NCBI RefSeq assembly: GCF_013415105.1
Contig: NZ_JACCDF010000002.1
Span: forward strand, 310,001-374,000
DNA length: 64,000 nucleotides
Direction: 5' to 3'
Source of the DNA: Vreelandella salicampi
GTDB lineage: Bacteria; Pseudomonadota; Gammaproteobacteria; Pseudomonadales; Halomonadaceae
Shown: piece by piece, positions 49,421 through 58,900 of the stretch
Numbering within the stretch: position 1 is the first letter of the stretch
How the letters are laid out: every line of letters starts with the position of its first letter
Notes under the pieces: model-generated
The model's database searches: none
The model's input: the letters and a program-made list of their open reading frames with translations, nothing else
What the model was told of the DNA's origin: nothing
Program-made: the position numbers and the translations under genes

Positions 49421-50955
49421 GCGTGAAGCTCCTTGCGCAGGTGACGCTTGAGAATTTTGCCAGCGGTGCTCTTGGGTAAGGCGTCGGCGAAGTGCACCTG
49501 CTTGGGCACTTTGTAGTGCGCCATAAGGCCTTTGGCATGCTCGATCAGCGCGGCTTCGCTCACTTCTTCCCCTTCTTTGAGCACCACCACGGCGGTGATC
49601 GCCTCGATCCATTTGTCATCGGGCAGGCCGATCACGGCGACCTCGGAAACAGCGGGATGCTGGAACAGCGCTTCTTCTACCTCGCGGCTAGCCACCACGA
49701 TGCCGCCGGTATTGATCACGTCCTTGATGCGGTCGACCACGTAGAGATACCCCGCCTCGTCGACGTATCCCACATCACCTGAGTGAAACCAGCCGCCGAT
49801 AAACGACTCTTCGGTCATCTCGGGCTTGTCCCAGTAGCCAGTGAGCAGCTGTGGGGAACGGTGGACGATCTCGCCGTGCTCGCCTGCGGGGACGTCATTC
49901 ATCTCGGCGTCGACGATGCGTGTCTCGACGGTAAGAATCGGTCGGCCCGCCGAGGACGGGCGGTCGTCGTGCTCCTCAGGCCGCAACACGGTGGCAAGTG
50001 GGGCAATTTCGCTCTGGCCGTAGCAGTTGTAGAGTCCCACGCCAGGGATGCGCTGGCGCAGCTCCTCGAGTACCGGCACCGGCATGATCGAGGCGCCGTA
50101 ATAGGCCTTTTTCAAACGGCTTAAGTCGTGGCGGTCAAAATCGGGATGGCGCAGCAGGCTGATCCACACCGTGGGCGGAGCGAAAAACGAGACGATGCCG
50201 TGGCGTTCGATCTGCGCCAAACAGTCGTCCGGTGTGGGCGCTTCGCGCAGGTGCAACGGCGCGCCCAGCAGCAGCGCCGGCATCAAGAAAACGTGCATCT
50301 GTGCCGAATGGTAAAGCGGCAGGGCGGCAAGCATGGGCTCGTCGTCCTTGATATCCAGCGCCACCATGCAGGCCATGTACTCGGCAAGCAGCGCCTGGTG
50401 GGTCATCATCGCCGCCTTGGGGGCGGCAGTAGTGCCGGAGGTATACAGCAGCTGCGCCAGACTTTGGCCGTCGAGCTCTATCTCGGGCTCATCGTCGTCG
50501 CCTTCCGCCAGGGCGATCTGGAGCACATCAAAGCCTTCGCTCTCCTGGGCGTGCAGCGTGCCGGAGAGGGTTAGGTTGACCGAGCGGCAGGCGGCGTCGA
50601 CTTTATCGGCCAGGCTGTTATCGCTTAATAACCCGCTGGCGCCGGACTGCTCAAGGATGTAGCTAAGCTCTTCGCTACTCAGGGCGAAGTTGATCGGCAC
50701 GTGGACCAAACCGGCGCGGGTGGCGGCCAGCCAGGCGATCACGTAGGCATCGGAGTTTTTGCCGTAAACGGCCAGGCGGTCTCCCGGTTTGAGGCCGTGG
50801 GCCAAAAGGCGGTTGGCGACGCGATTGACGGCCCGGTTTAGCTCGTCGTAATGCCACTGGCGGTCATTGAATGCCAGCGCCAAGCGGTCGGCGTTTTTAC
50901 TGGCGCTGCGCGCAAGCGCGGCGCCGATAGTGTTTTGTTGGATGCGGCTCTGCAT
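49417..50955 (-). CDS. Acyl-CoA ligase (AMP-binding), second copy of the operon
   Basis: 512-residue ANL enzyme, distinct from the 550-residue one. Motifs: LLYTSGTTAAPKAAMMTHQA (with SGTTAAPK), LPLYHSAQMHVFLMPALLLG, YNCYGQSEIAPLAT, WFHSGDVGYVDEAGYLYVVD and the catalytic lysine in STAGKILKRHL. The MHVFL and Pro-rich pocket resemble medium-chain or branched-acid ligases. It begins 52 nt after the binding protein gene and overlaps the acyl-CoA dehydrogenase. Confidence 0.92.
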   Translation of the reverse strand: MQSRIQQNTIGAALARSASKNADRLALAFNDRQWHYDELNRAVNRVANRLLAHGLKPGDRLAVYGKNSDAYVIAWLAATRAGLVHVPINFALSSEELSYILEQSGASGLLSDNSLADKVDAACRSVNLTLSGTLHAQESEGFDVLQIALAEGDDDEPEIELDGQSLAQLLYTSGTTAAPKAAMMTHQALLAEYMACMVALDIKDDEPMLAALPLYHSAQMHVFLMPALLLGAPLHLREAPTPDDCLAQIERHGIVSFFAPPTVWISLLRHPDFDRHDLSRLKKAYYGASIMPVPVLEELRQRIPGVGLYNCYGQSEIAPLATVLRPEEHDDRPSSAGRPILTVETRIVDAEMNDVPAGEHGEIVHRSPQLLTGYWDKPEMTEESFIGGWFHSGDVGYVDEAGYLYVVDRIKDVINTGGIVVASREVEEALFQHPAVSEVAVIGLPDDKWIEAITAVVVLKEGEEVSEAALIEHAKGLMAHYKVPKQVHFADALPKSTAGKILKRHLRKELHA

Positions 50956-51007
50956 GGTGATCTCATCTCCTGTAATGATGTTGTTGTAAGAACGTTAGGG
51001 AGACGGG

Positions 51008-52231
51008 TTAGCTGTCGTTATTCACCAGATGACAATCGCTTTCGCTTAGCGGGCGGAAGGCCTCTTCAGCGGGAATGGTGCGCACCAGCCGGAACAGATC
51101 GTCTTCGTCGGTGGACTCTTCTGGGGTTTTTACTTCCACCAGGTACATGTCATGAACCATGCGGCCGTCTTCACGGATATAGCCGCCGGTGGCGAAAATA
51201 TCGTCAATCGGCGTGGCGGCCATTTGCTCACGCACCGCCTGCGCTTCATCGGTGCCGATGGCATCGACCGCCTGCAGGTAATGAAGGGTGCTGGAGTAGA
51301 GGCCCGCGTGAACCTGGGTGGGCATGCTGCCGGTACGCTCTTTGAAGCGCTCGGCCCAGGCGCGCGCCTCGTCGTTCAGGTCGTAATACCAAGCAGTGGT
51401 GAACTGTAGCCCTTGAGCGGCTTCCAGCCCGAGGCTGCGTACATCAGTGCTAAACAGCACCATGCCTGCCAAAACTTGGCCCGCCTGGGTGATGCCGAAC
51501 TCGCTTGCGGTGCGAATCGCGTTGGTGGTATCCGAGCCTGCGTTGTTAAGCGCAATCACATCAGCACCGGAGGCCTGCGCCTGCAGCATAAAGGAGGAGA
51601 AATCATTGCTGGGGAAGGGGTGGCGAATGCTGCCAACGATATTACCGCCGTTTTCTTCCACCACACGGGTGACATCGCGCTCAAGCGCATGGCCGAAGGA
51701 GTAGTCGGCACTGAGCAGGAACCAGTCGGTATTGCCTTCTTGGGTGATGGCGCTAGCGGTGCCGTTGGACATCGCCCAGGTGTCGTAGACCCAGTGGATA
51801 TGGTTGGGCGAGCAGCTTTCATTTGTCACTCCGGAGGAGACGGCGCCGTTGACCAGCCCCAGGCGGTTTTCTTCTTCTAGTAGCCTGACAGCAGCCAGGG
51901 TGACCGACGAAGCCACAAGCCCCGTCACCATGTCCACGTTTTGTTCGTCAATCCAGCCGCGCACGATGCTGGAGCCGACATCAGGGCTGTTGCGGTCGTC
52001 GGCGCTGAATAGCTCAATCTCAGCGCCGGCGACGCTGCCGCCCATATCCTCAATGGCCATCTCGATGGCGTCTTGGCCCAGCGGGCCGATGGGGTCGCGG
52101 TAGGCGCCGCTCATATCGGCTAAGTAACCGATGCGGATTTCGTTGTCGGTAATCTCATTGGCGTCTGCTTGGCTAGCCAGCATGACGGAAGCAGCGAGGG
52201 TGCTGAGCGCGAGACATTGCGTTAGTTTCAT
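51008..52231 (-). CDS. ABC-type (LivK-like) substrate-binding protein, no permease nearby
   Basis: 407-residue periplasmic binding protein of the type 1 branched-chain amino acid family. Signal peptide 1-24 (LSTLAASVMLASQADA). Marks: EIRIGYLADMSGAYRDPIGP, DDRNSPDVGSSIVRGW, VVTGLVASSVTLAAVR-like, DWFLLSADYSFGHALERDVT. It is the first gene of the ligase/dehydrogenase/thiolase operon. The LivH/M/G/F permease genes that would complete the importer are absent from the window. The ligand is probably the acid processed by the ligases; this is inference. Confidence 0.9.
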   Translation of the reverse strand: MKLTQCLALSTLAASVMLASQADANEITDNEIRIGYLADMSGAYRDPIGPLGQDAIEMAIEDMGGSVAGAEIELFSADDRNSPDVGSSIVRGWIDEQNVDMVTGLVASSVTLAAVRLLEEENRLGLVNGAVSSGVTNESCSPNHIHWVYDTWAMSNGTASAITQEGNTDWFLLSADYSFGHALERDVTRVVEENGGNIVGSIRHPFPSNDFSSFMLQAQASGADVIALNNAGSDTTNAIRTASEFGITQAGQVLAGMVLFSTDVRSLGLEAAQGLQFTTAWYYDLNDEARAWAERFKERTGSMPTQVHAGLYSSTLHYLQAVDAIGTDEAQAVREQMAATPIDDIFATGGYIREDGRMVHDMYLVEVKTPEESTDEDDLFRLVRTIPAEEAFRPLSESDCHLVNNDS

Positions 52232-52459
52232 TGTGAAGCCTTTGCTGTTGTTATTTTAGGCAGCTGATGTGGTCTTCAGCTGTGGAGTTAAGCCGCTATT
52301 GTTGACGGGCTGTCACACCATGCTAGAAACAAACGCGCTCGCTGAGTTGACTGATCCGGTCAATTTTTTTGCAATTCATGCCAACTTATGGCGGTTAGTA
52401 GTTCACGTAAACAAGCTTATCGCCAAGAAAGCCACATTTCAGGACAGCTTGCTAAGGGT

Positions 52460-52524
52460 TAAGACAAGGGGGAGGACAAGGTAGTAGGACAAATGGGTAA
52501 GACGAAGTGGTAAGGCAAAGTGCT
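52460..52524 (+). repeat. Array of about five degenerate 13-bp direct repeats before pyp
   Basis: Units starting near 52461, 52473, 52486, 52499 and 52512 fit the consensus A(A/G)GACAAG-N-GGT: AAGACAAGGGGG, AGGACAAGGTAGT, AGGACAAATGGGT, AAGACGAAGTGGT, AAGGCAAAGTGCT. Spacing is 12, 13, 13, 13. A weaker match starts at 52441. They end about 23 nt before the -35 box of the pyp promoter. The 435-nt gap 52232-52666 otherwise holds only the promoters. Confidence 0.65.
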
Positions 52525-52546
52525 CAGGAAGCTATCATCCGAAAGA

Positions 52547-52574
52547 TTGAGTTTTATTGTGCAGTAGTTATACA
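52547..52574 (+). promoter_or_regulatory. Predicted sigma-70 promoter of pyp
   Basis: TTGAGT (52547-52552), 16 bases, then TATACA (52569-52574). It lies about 93 nt before the pyp start. A short palindrome, TAGGT-GTTATG-ACCTA (52619-52634), lies in the presumed leader. Confidence 0.55.
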
Positions 52575-52666
52575 TTTTGTTGTTTAATTATAAGAGTGCT
52601 GCTACTTTATTTGTGCGGTAGGTGTTATGACCTAATAAGTAACGCGATTTTTGCAAGGAGTCAGTT

Positions 52667-53044
52667 ATGGAAATGGTGAAGTTTGGTAGCGATGATATCG
52701 AAAATAGCTTAGCGAGCATGGACGAAAAAAATCTGGATGAACTTGCCTTTGGCGCTATCCAACTAGATAAAGATGGCAAGATTCTGCAATACAATGCCGC
52801 AGAAGGGGGCATCACCGGTCGTGATCCCAAAAGCGTGATTGGTAAGAACTTTTTTAAAGAAGTCGCACCCTGCACCCAAGGCAAAGAGTTTGAAGGTCGC
52901 TTTAAAGACGGGGTGAAAAGCGGCAATCTCAACACGATGTTCGAATACGTATTTGACTATCAAATGCAGCCGACCAAGGTGAAGGTGCACATGAAAAAAG
53001 CCATTTCTGGCGATACGTATTGGGTCTTTGTTAAGCGGCTCTAA
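52667..53044 (+). CDS. pyp: Photoactive yellow protein (blue-light receptor)
   Basis: 125-residue cytoplasmic PAS-fold photoreceptor that binds p-coumaric acid as a thioester. Length and numbering equal those of Halorhodospira halophila PYP. Chromophore-pocket residues are all present: Y42, E46, T50, R52, the linking C69 (VAPCTQ), Y98 and M100. The N-terminal cap ([20 protein letters not shown]) and [20 protein letters not shown] are close to the H. halophila protein. AAGGAG lies before the ATG. The p-coumarate:CoA ligase gene follows after 50 nt. Idiomarina PYP has been tied to blue-light control of biofilm; a like role here is inference. Confidence 0.97.
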   Translation: MEMVKFGSDDIENSLASMDEKNLDELAFGAIQLDKDGKILQYNAAEGGITGRDPKSVIGKNFFKEVAPCTQGKEFEGRFKDGVKSGNLNTMFEYVFDYQMQPTKVKVHMKKAISGDTYWVFVKRL

Positions 53045-53094
53045 GCGCCCTCCTTGTTCATGTTGTTGTCCCTCTATTTGAAGGAGCGTAATCC

Positions 53095-54231
53095 GTGCCA
53101 ACATGGATGACTCCGACGCTGATCCGCCCGTTACTGTGTTCGCTATTACAGTCAGAGTTGAGTGCTTATCGGGATGTTTCGCTTGCTTCCCTGCCTGACG
53201 CTCCTGCAATTGATTCGCTGGAGCGTCTCTATTTAGCATCGAGCGTGGCGGCGTTTTTCTGCCTGCATGAGACCGGCGTTGAAGATCGTCTGCTCATGGA
53301 GGAAAGCGTGGAGGCGTGGGCGGCGCTGATTGCAAAAGCAGTAGCGCACACCTCCGGCTTGGTTTTTCGCACTTCAGGCAGCTCCGGCGAGCCCAAGGCC
53401 TGCCACCACCGCTGGGCGGATATCGAGGCCGAAGCGAAAGCGCTGCATCAGCGTATTAGCGAGCGCACTACGCCTAAGCGCGTTGTGGCGTGGCTTCCTT
53501 TGCACCATCTTTACGGTTTTATGTTGGGCGTGGCTTATCCCGCCTTCAATGGCATAGACGTGGTTATCGCCGACAAAACGCTTCCTCCGCTGTTAGAAGG
53601 TGATGTCGTCGTCACTGTGCCGCCGCGCTGGGCGTATCTTGCCAAGGCGCGTACCGACTGGCCTTCCAGCGTGCTTGGGGTGAGTTCAACCGCGCCGCTA
53701 CCGGGCGAAGTCGCTGAAACCCTCTCGCGCCAGAACATGGCGGCGGTGATGGAAATTTACGGCAGTTCAGAGACTGGCGGCGTGGCCACGCGTTTTCGCC
53801 ATGACGCGCCTTTTACGCTGCTTCCCCACTGGCAAAGATCGACAGCCGATACGCTAACAGCGGCAGACGCGCGTGCTCATGCGGCGAGCCTGCCTGACCG
53901 CGTCGCATGGGAAGATACGCGCTGTTTTACCTTGGCGGGACGACACGATGATGTGGTGTCGATTGGCGGCGTCAACGTCAGCCCTATCGCGGTCGCTCGC
54001 GAGATGGAAGCCCTGCCCGAAGTGCGCCAGTGCGCGGTAAGATCCACCTCGGCCGGTGACGGTCAGATGCGCCTCAAAGCCTTTGTGGTGCCAGCAGAGT
54101 CCTCACGCCATGATGTAGGCGAGCGTATCGACGCGATGCTCAACGATTGGCCTGCCGCCAAGCGGCCGGTTTCTATCATCTACGGTGATGCGCTGCCTAC
54201 CAACGCCATGGGCAAGGTAACCGATTGGTAG
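53095..54231 (+). CDS. pcl: p-Coumarate:CoA ligase for PYP chromophore (pCL-like)
   Basis: 378-residue short ANL enzyme, starting at GTG 53095 after AAGGAGCG. It activates p-coumaric acid as the CoA thioester used to load PYP. Motifs: FRTSGSSGEPKACHH (AMP-binding loop), LPLHHLYGFMLGVAYPA, VMEIYGSSETGGVATR, HDDVVSIGGVNVSPIAVARE and the C-terminal PTNAMGKVTDW with the catalytic lysine. It is shorter than the 4-coumarate ligases of plants, as in other PYP clusters. Role assigned from its place after pyp plus family; no tyrosine ammonia-lyase gene is nearby. Confidence 0.9.
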   Translation: MPTWMTPTLIRPLLCSLLQSELSAYRDVSLASLPDAPAIDSLERLYLASSVAAFFCLHETGVEDRLLMEESVEAWAALIAKAVAHTSGLVFRTSGSSGEPKACHHRWADIEAEAKALHQRISERTTPKRVVAWLPLHHLYGFMLGVAYPAFNGIDVVIADKTLPPLLEGDVVVTVPPRWAYLAKARTDWPSSVLGVSSTAPLPGEVAETLSRQNMAAVMEIYGSSETGGVATRFRHDAPFTLLPHWQRSTADTLTAADARAHAASLPDRVAWEDTRCFTLAGRHDDVVSIGGVNVSPIAVAREMEALPEVRQCAVRSTSAGDGQMRLKAFVVPAESSRHDVGERIDAMLNDWPAAKRPVSIIYGDALPTNAMGKVTDW

Positions 54232-54241
54232 CGCCACCCGC

Positions 54242-54295
54242 GCCGCTCAAGTAGGGACATATAAAAAGGACATTGTTTTCTCACCCTTGAGCGGC
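54242..54295. repeat. 10-bp inverted repeat after pcl
   Basis: GCCGCTCAAG (54242-54251) and CTTGAGCGGC (54286-54295) are perfect reverse complements with 34 bases between. As RNA this is a long-loop hairpin; it could also mark a deletion or transposition scar. The right arm lies within the coding-like fragment described next. Confidence 0.5.
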
Positions 54296-54375
54296 TCGAA
54301 GCCGTCGCCCATGCGCTGCGCGATGCAGACCAGGTCGCGCCACTTTTAGCACCGCTGGAAAGTACGCTACCTTGA
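54265..54375 (+). pseudogene. Coding-like 3' fragment with no start codon
   Basis: After a TAA at 54262 this frame reads, from 54283, TLERLEAVAHALRDADQVAP then LLAPLESTLP and TGA at 54373. It shows amphipathic helix and codon use like real genes, yet it has no ATG, GTG or TTG. It may be the tail of a gene whose body was lost. Tyrosine ammonia-lyase, the missing partner of pyp and pcl, is one idea, but I see no firm match to known lyase ends. Confidence 0.3.
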
Positions 54376-54414
54376 TTTGGGCTTATCTGTGTTATTGAGA
54401 AAAATGGTGACAAT

Positions 54415-54786
54415 ATGTCAGAAGAATCCCGCCTAAAGGTCTATTACGACGGTGCCTGCCCGGTGTGCCAGCGTGACAGAACCCGCTATGAGCGCTGGGC
54501 GGGTGAAGCCGGTAGCAGCGTAGAGTGGTGTGATCTAAATCAATACCACGAGACCTTGCGCGCCAAAGGTGTCGACCCGCAAGCGGCGCTGCTGTCGCTG
54601 CATGTCGAAAACGAACAGGGCGAAATCCGCGAGGGGATAGAGGCCTATATCGCGTTGATGCGTCGCGTTCCCCGCCTGAAACCGCTTGCGTGGCTAATCG
54701 GGCTACCCGGGCTCAAACCGTTGCTGCGGTTTTTCTACGATCATTGGGTCAAACGTCGCCTAAAGCGCGAAGGACGTCTGCCGTGA
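54415..54786 (+). CDS. DCC-family (DUF393) thiol-disulfide-type protein
   Basis: 123-residue protein of the DUF393/DCC family. The hallmark is YYDGACPVCQRDRTRYERWA, with CxxC (DGACPVC). EWCDLNQYHETLRAKGVDPQ follows, and the C-terminus is basic and hydrophobic (LPGLKPLLRFFYDHWVKRRL), likely membrane-associated. Role unknown; thiol oxidoreductase activity is proposed for the family. It is a separate gene from pcl, with about 180 nt of scar-like sequence between. Confidence 0.88.
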   Translation: MSEESRLKVYYDGACPVCQRDRTRYERWAGEAGSSVEWCDLNQYHETLRAKGVDPQAALLSLHVENEQGEIREGIEAYIALMRRVPRLKPLAWLIGLPGLKPLLRFFYDHWVKRRLKREGRLP

Positions 54787-54946
54787 TGATTGCCGTTTTC
54801 TTGCGGTGAGGTGCTTTTTTGAGCCACAGAGGCCTATCAACTTTTGGCCGATGTCGGTTGGAGCAGAATATTTGTTATGATTATTCGCTATTTATATCGC
54901 ACTTTCCCGGATTCCGGCGCAAGGAGGCGGGAAAAAGGAGCAGCGA

Positions 54947-55933
54947 ATGCAGCAACCCGACGTGTCCTCGGCAGGGGGCGGTAACGAGGCCCAGGACGAG
55001 ACGGTAATACTGATCGTTGACGACGTGCCCACCAATATCCAGATTCTGGCCGATATCCTCAAGCAGGACTACCGCGTCCTCTTTGCCACCTCCGGGGAGC
55101 AGGCCTTGACCATCGCTGCAACCCGCGAGCCGGATCTGATTTTGCTTGATGTGATGATGCCCGGTATAGATGGTTTCACCGTCTGTAAGCGGCTCAAGCA
55201 AGACCCGCTACTACGCGATACACCCGTCATCTTCGTCACCGCCATGGGTGAGGTGGAGGACGAGACCCGAGGCTTCGAGGTGGGGGCTGTGGACTACCTG
55301 ACCAAGCCCGTGAGCCTGCCGATTGTACGCGCCCGGGTGCGTAACCATATCGAACTCAAGCACCAGCGGGACTTACTGCGCCGAATCGCCCTGGTCGATG
55401 GCCTGACCGGCATCGCCAACCGCCGCCAGTTCGATGAAGCTCTCGACCGTGAATGGCGTCGTACCCAGCGCCAGGGCGCACCGCTCTCGCTGATCATGGC
55501 CGACATCGACTATTTCAAGGGTTACAATGATCACTACGGTCATAGCGAAGGCGATACAGCCCTGCGAGCGGTCGCCCAGGCCTTGAAAGCCCAGATGCTT
55601 AGACCGACGGATCTCGCGGCACGCTACGGCGGCGAGGAGTTCGTCTGTATCCTGCCGGAAACGCCTTTGGCGGGCGCCGAGGAAGTCGCCGAGCGTATTC
55701 GACATGCCGTGGAAGCCCAGACCATTCCCCATGCGACCTCGCCCGATGCCCCTCACCTGACCTTAAGCCTCGGTGTGGCAACGGCCCTGGAGCCGACGAG
55801 CGCGTCTCGGGAGTCGCTTTTGACCCTGGCCGACCGGGCCCTCTACAAAGCCAAAAAAGCCGGACGCAACCGGGTGTGTTCTGAAACCCTCGCCTCGTCG
55901 GCGCCGCCAGAAGCCAATGAGAAAATATCCTGA
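54947..55933 (+). CDS. Response regulator with diguanylate cyclase (REC-GGDEF)
   Basis: 328-residue PleD/WspR-like regulator. Receiver domain about 20-140: VILIVDDVPTNIQILADIL, phospho-Asp in LILLDVMMPGIDGF, FVTAMGE, and YLTKPVSLP. The GGDEF domain about 160-310 has the active variant GGEEF (ARYGGEEFVCI), DGLTGIANRRQFD and an RxxD I-site (RPTD) five residues before it. Its stop and the start of the next gene share a base (TGATG). It is thus the likely target of the hybrid kinase that follows, linking phosphorelay to c-di-GMP. Confidence 0.95.
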   Translation: MQQPDVSSAGGGNEAQDETVILIVDDVPTNIQILADILKQDYRVLFATSGEQALTIAATREPDLILLDVMMPGIDGFTVCKRLKQDPLLRDTPVIFVTAMGEVEDETRGFEVGAVDYLTKPVSLPIVRARVRNHIELKHQRDLLRRIALVDGLTGIANRRQFDEALDREWRRTQRQGAPLSLIMADIDYFKGYNDHYGHSEGDTALRAVAQALKAQMLRPTDLAARYGGEEFVCILPETPLAGAEEVAERIRHAVEAQTIPHATSPDAPHLTLSLGVATALEPTSASRESLLTLADRALYKAKKAGRNRVCSETLASSAPPEANEKIS

Positions 55934-58900
55934 TGTCCGAATGTTCTCAACGCAGCAGCCTCCACCGCCCAACAAGGCAGAAAGGCGGCGTTGATCGTTT
56001 TTTGCTGCTGGGCCTCGGCGCGATCATTACGGCCATCGGGCTGATTGGGGTGGATATCTGGCGAGAACATGAAAAGACGTTGGACAACGCCTACCAGAAC
56101 CTGGAAAACCTAGCCCGCATCGCTGACGGCCAGGTTACCAACAGCCTGCGCGCGGTAGCGCTCAGCTTGCAGGATATCGCCCACGAGGTGGAAAGGCCGC
56201 TGACGCAAGCCGAAGCACATGACTTGTCTCTCTTTCTCAAGGCGCGGGCAAGCGCATTTCCCGAGGTCAATCACTTCTCGATTACCGATGCACAGGGGAT
56301 TATTAGCTTCAGTTCCTTGCCCGATGTGGAAGGTTTTGATGCCTCGCAGCGCCCTTATTTCTTAGGTGCGCAGGAAGCCGGGCCCGGCACCATGATCACT
56401 ACGCCCCCTACCCAGACAGTTAATGGCAATCTGATCGTTTTCGCTGCTCGTGGTTTTTCCAGCAATGGCGCCGATGATGGCGACCTTGATGGCGTGGTGC
56501 TCGCTTCGCTGTTACCCAGCTATTTTGCCGCGCGCCTGGCATCGCTGCATTCTTCACCCGATGCTTTTGCTGCCATCATTGGCCCCGAGGGACAAATTTT
56601 AGCGCGAGAGCCCCATGTGGAAGCGTTGATAGGGAAGGACACCAGCCAGCGCCCAAACGTCGTGGAACACCGCGCCTCAGAAAACCAGGTGAGCCGTGTT
56701 CGTGAAAATCCCTCTATTGATGGCTATGACCGGCTAATGGTGCTGCGCAGTGTCGAGCAGGGCGACATGCTGATTGCGATCAGCCGCACAACGACAGATG
56801 TGCTTGCCGAATGGCGCCAGGACTCTATCGCCAAAACGCTGGCAGGGCTTGGCTTTGTCGTTCTGATTCTTGTGATCATGGCGCGGCTGCGCCGCCGTGA
56901 CCGCGAGCTGCTCGCCGCCAGGGACTTCGCCGAGAACCTAATCGAAAGCGCCAACGTCATGGTGCTGGGTCTAGATCAAGGCGGGCACATCCGTATCTTC
57001 AACGAGTCGGCGGAAAGGCTCACCGGCTATTCACGCGACGAGGTGATAGGACAGCATTGGAATACGTTGATATCAGAGAGTGATGCCACCTTGCATCTGC
57101 CTGACGCTCCTCAGAGCCAGCAGAGCACGCTGCTCACCCGGGATAATCAAGAGCGTATTATCTCCTGGCGCAACAGCTTCTTTGAGCCAGAGGAATACGC
57201 GGTGAGCCGGGTTTCCTTCGGTATCGATATCACCGCCCAGATCCACGCCGATACGGCCATGCGCGAGGCCCGAGAAGCCGCCGAAGCGGCCAGCCGCATG
57301 AAAAGCGAATTTGTCGCTAACATGAGTCATGAGATTCGCACGCCCATGACGGCCATCATGGGCCTTGGGCATCTGCTCGAACACACCGAAATGAGCCCCG
57401 CCCAGCGCGATTACGTACACAAGATAAGCATCGCGGCGCGCGCGCTTTTGGCTATTCTTAACGATATTCTCGACTACTCCAAAGTCGAGGCCGGCAAGAT
57501 GGAGCTCAATCCCGAGGACTTCAACCTGGACGAGCTGCTCAGTACTCTGGCTACAGTGGTCTCAACCACGGCCGAGAAAAAGGACATCGAGGTGCTCTTC
57601 CGCGTGAGCCCGGAGGTGCCGCACTATTTGTGGGGCGATGACCTGCGCCTGCAGCAGGTGCTGACCAATCTATTGGGCAACGCCATCAAGTTCACTGAAA
57701 AAGGCCAGGTGGTGTTGGAGGTAAATCAGCTTTCCGCCGACGAGGATGACCTCGTGCTCGAGTTCCGTATCACCGATACCGGTATCGGTATGAGCGAGGC
57801 GCAGAAGTCGAACCTGTTCCATGCCTTCCAGCAGGGCGATGCCTCGACCACGCGGCGCTTCGGCGGTACAGGGCTTGGGCTTGCCATCAGTCAGCGCTTG
57901 GTCAAATTGCTCGGCGGTATGATCGGCGTGGAAAGCGAGGCAGGCAAGGGCTCCTGCTTTGCTTTCACCGTTCCCCTCAAAAAGCCAAAAGACGGGCAAG
58001 CTGCGCCGCTAGGGCCGCCTCTAGTGGGGGCTTATCGCGCACTGGTGGTGGATGATAATGACCTTGCCAGGGATGCGCTCGCCGAGACGTGTCGTCGCCT
58101 GGAGTGGGAAGTGACAACGGCTTCATCCGGTGAGGAGGCGGTGGCGCTGCATCAGGCTGCCCAGGATGCGGGCAAGCCCTTCGAGGTTGTGCTGCTGGAC
58201 TGGCGGATGCCGGGGCTTGATGGACTTGAGGCCGCCACCCGCATGCGTTCGGGCCAGACTGCCGAAGACCCCATGATTGTGCTGGTGGTGACCGCCTATA
58301 GCCGTGAAATGATTCTCCAACAGGCCGACAACGATACCCTTGACGGCATCATCTCAAAGCCGGCGACACCCTCGCTTCTACGCGCCGCCCTTGCCCAGCA
58401 GCTGCCCGTTGAGCCTCAGGGGAAGCTCATGCGCCTGACAGGCCTTCACCTATTGGTGGCTGAGGATAACCCCATTAACCAGGAAGTCGCCCGCGACATT
58501 CTCGAGCAAGAGGGCGCGGCGGTTATCGTCGCCACTACCGGACGCGAGGCAGTGGATATTTTGAGTATGGAGGCAACCCTGCCCGATGCCGTGCTGATGG
58601 ATGTGCAGATGCCAGAGATGGATGGCCTTGAGGCGACCCGCCGATTAAGAAAAGACGCGCGCTTCGCCCGTCTGCCTATCGTCGCCATGACCGCGAATGT
58701 GCTTGAATCCGACCGTGAAGAATGTCGCAAGGCAGGCATGAACGACCATCTGGCCAAGCCACTGGATATCGAGAAGATGGTGGCCAAGCTTCTTGAGGTC
58801 ACCGGCCGCACGCCTGGAGAAGCGCCTTCAGCGGGCATCGAAACTGAGCACGGTAATATTCCGGGCATTGATCAGAAGACGGCGCTAAAGCGCCTGGGCG

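Noticed and set aside
48266..49612. Longer acyl-CoA dehydrogenase starting at 49612
   Set aside because: The extra 64 residues are Arg/Gln-rich out-of-frame sequence from the ligase gene; GTG 49420 has a good ribosome site and a GTGA overlap.
52460..52524. Short-repeat array as a CRISPR
   Set aside because: Units are 13 bp with no unique spacers and are degenerate, so it is not a CRISPR array.
54265..54375. Firm naming of the startless tail as tyrosine ammonia-lyase
   Set aside because: The peptide does not clearly resemble remembered lyase C-termini; kept only as a hypothesis.
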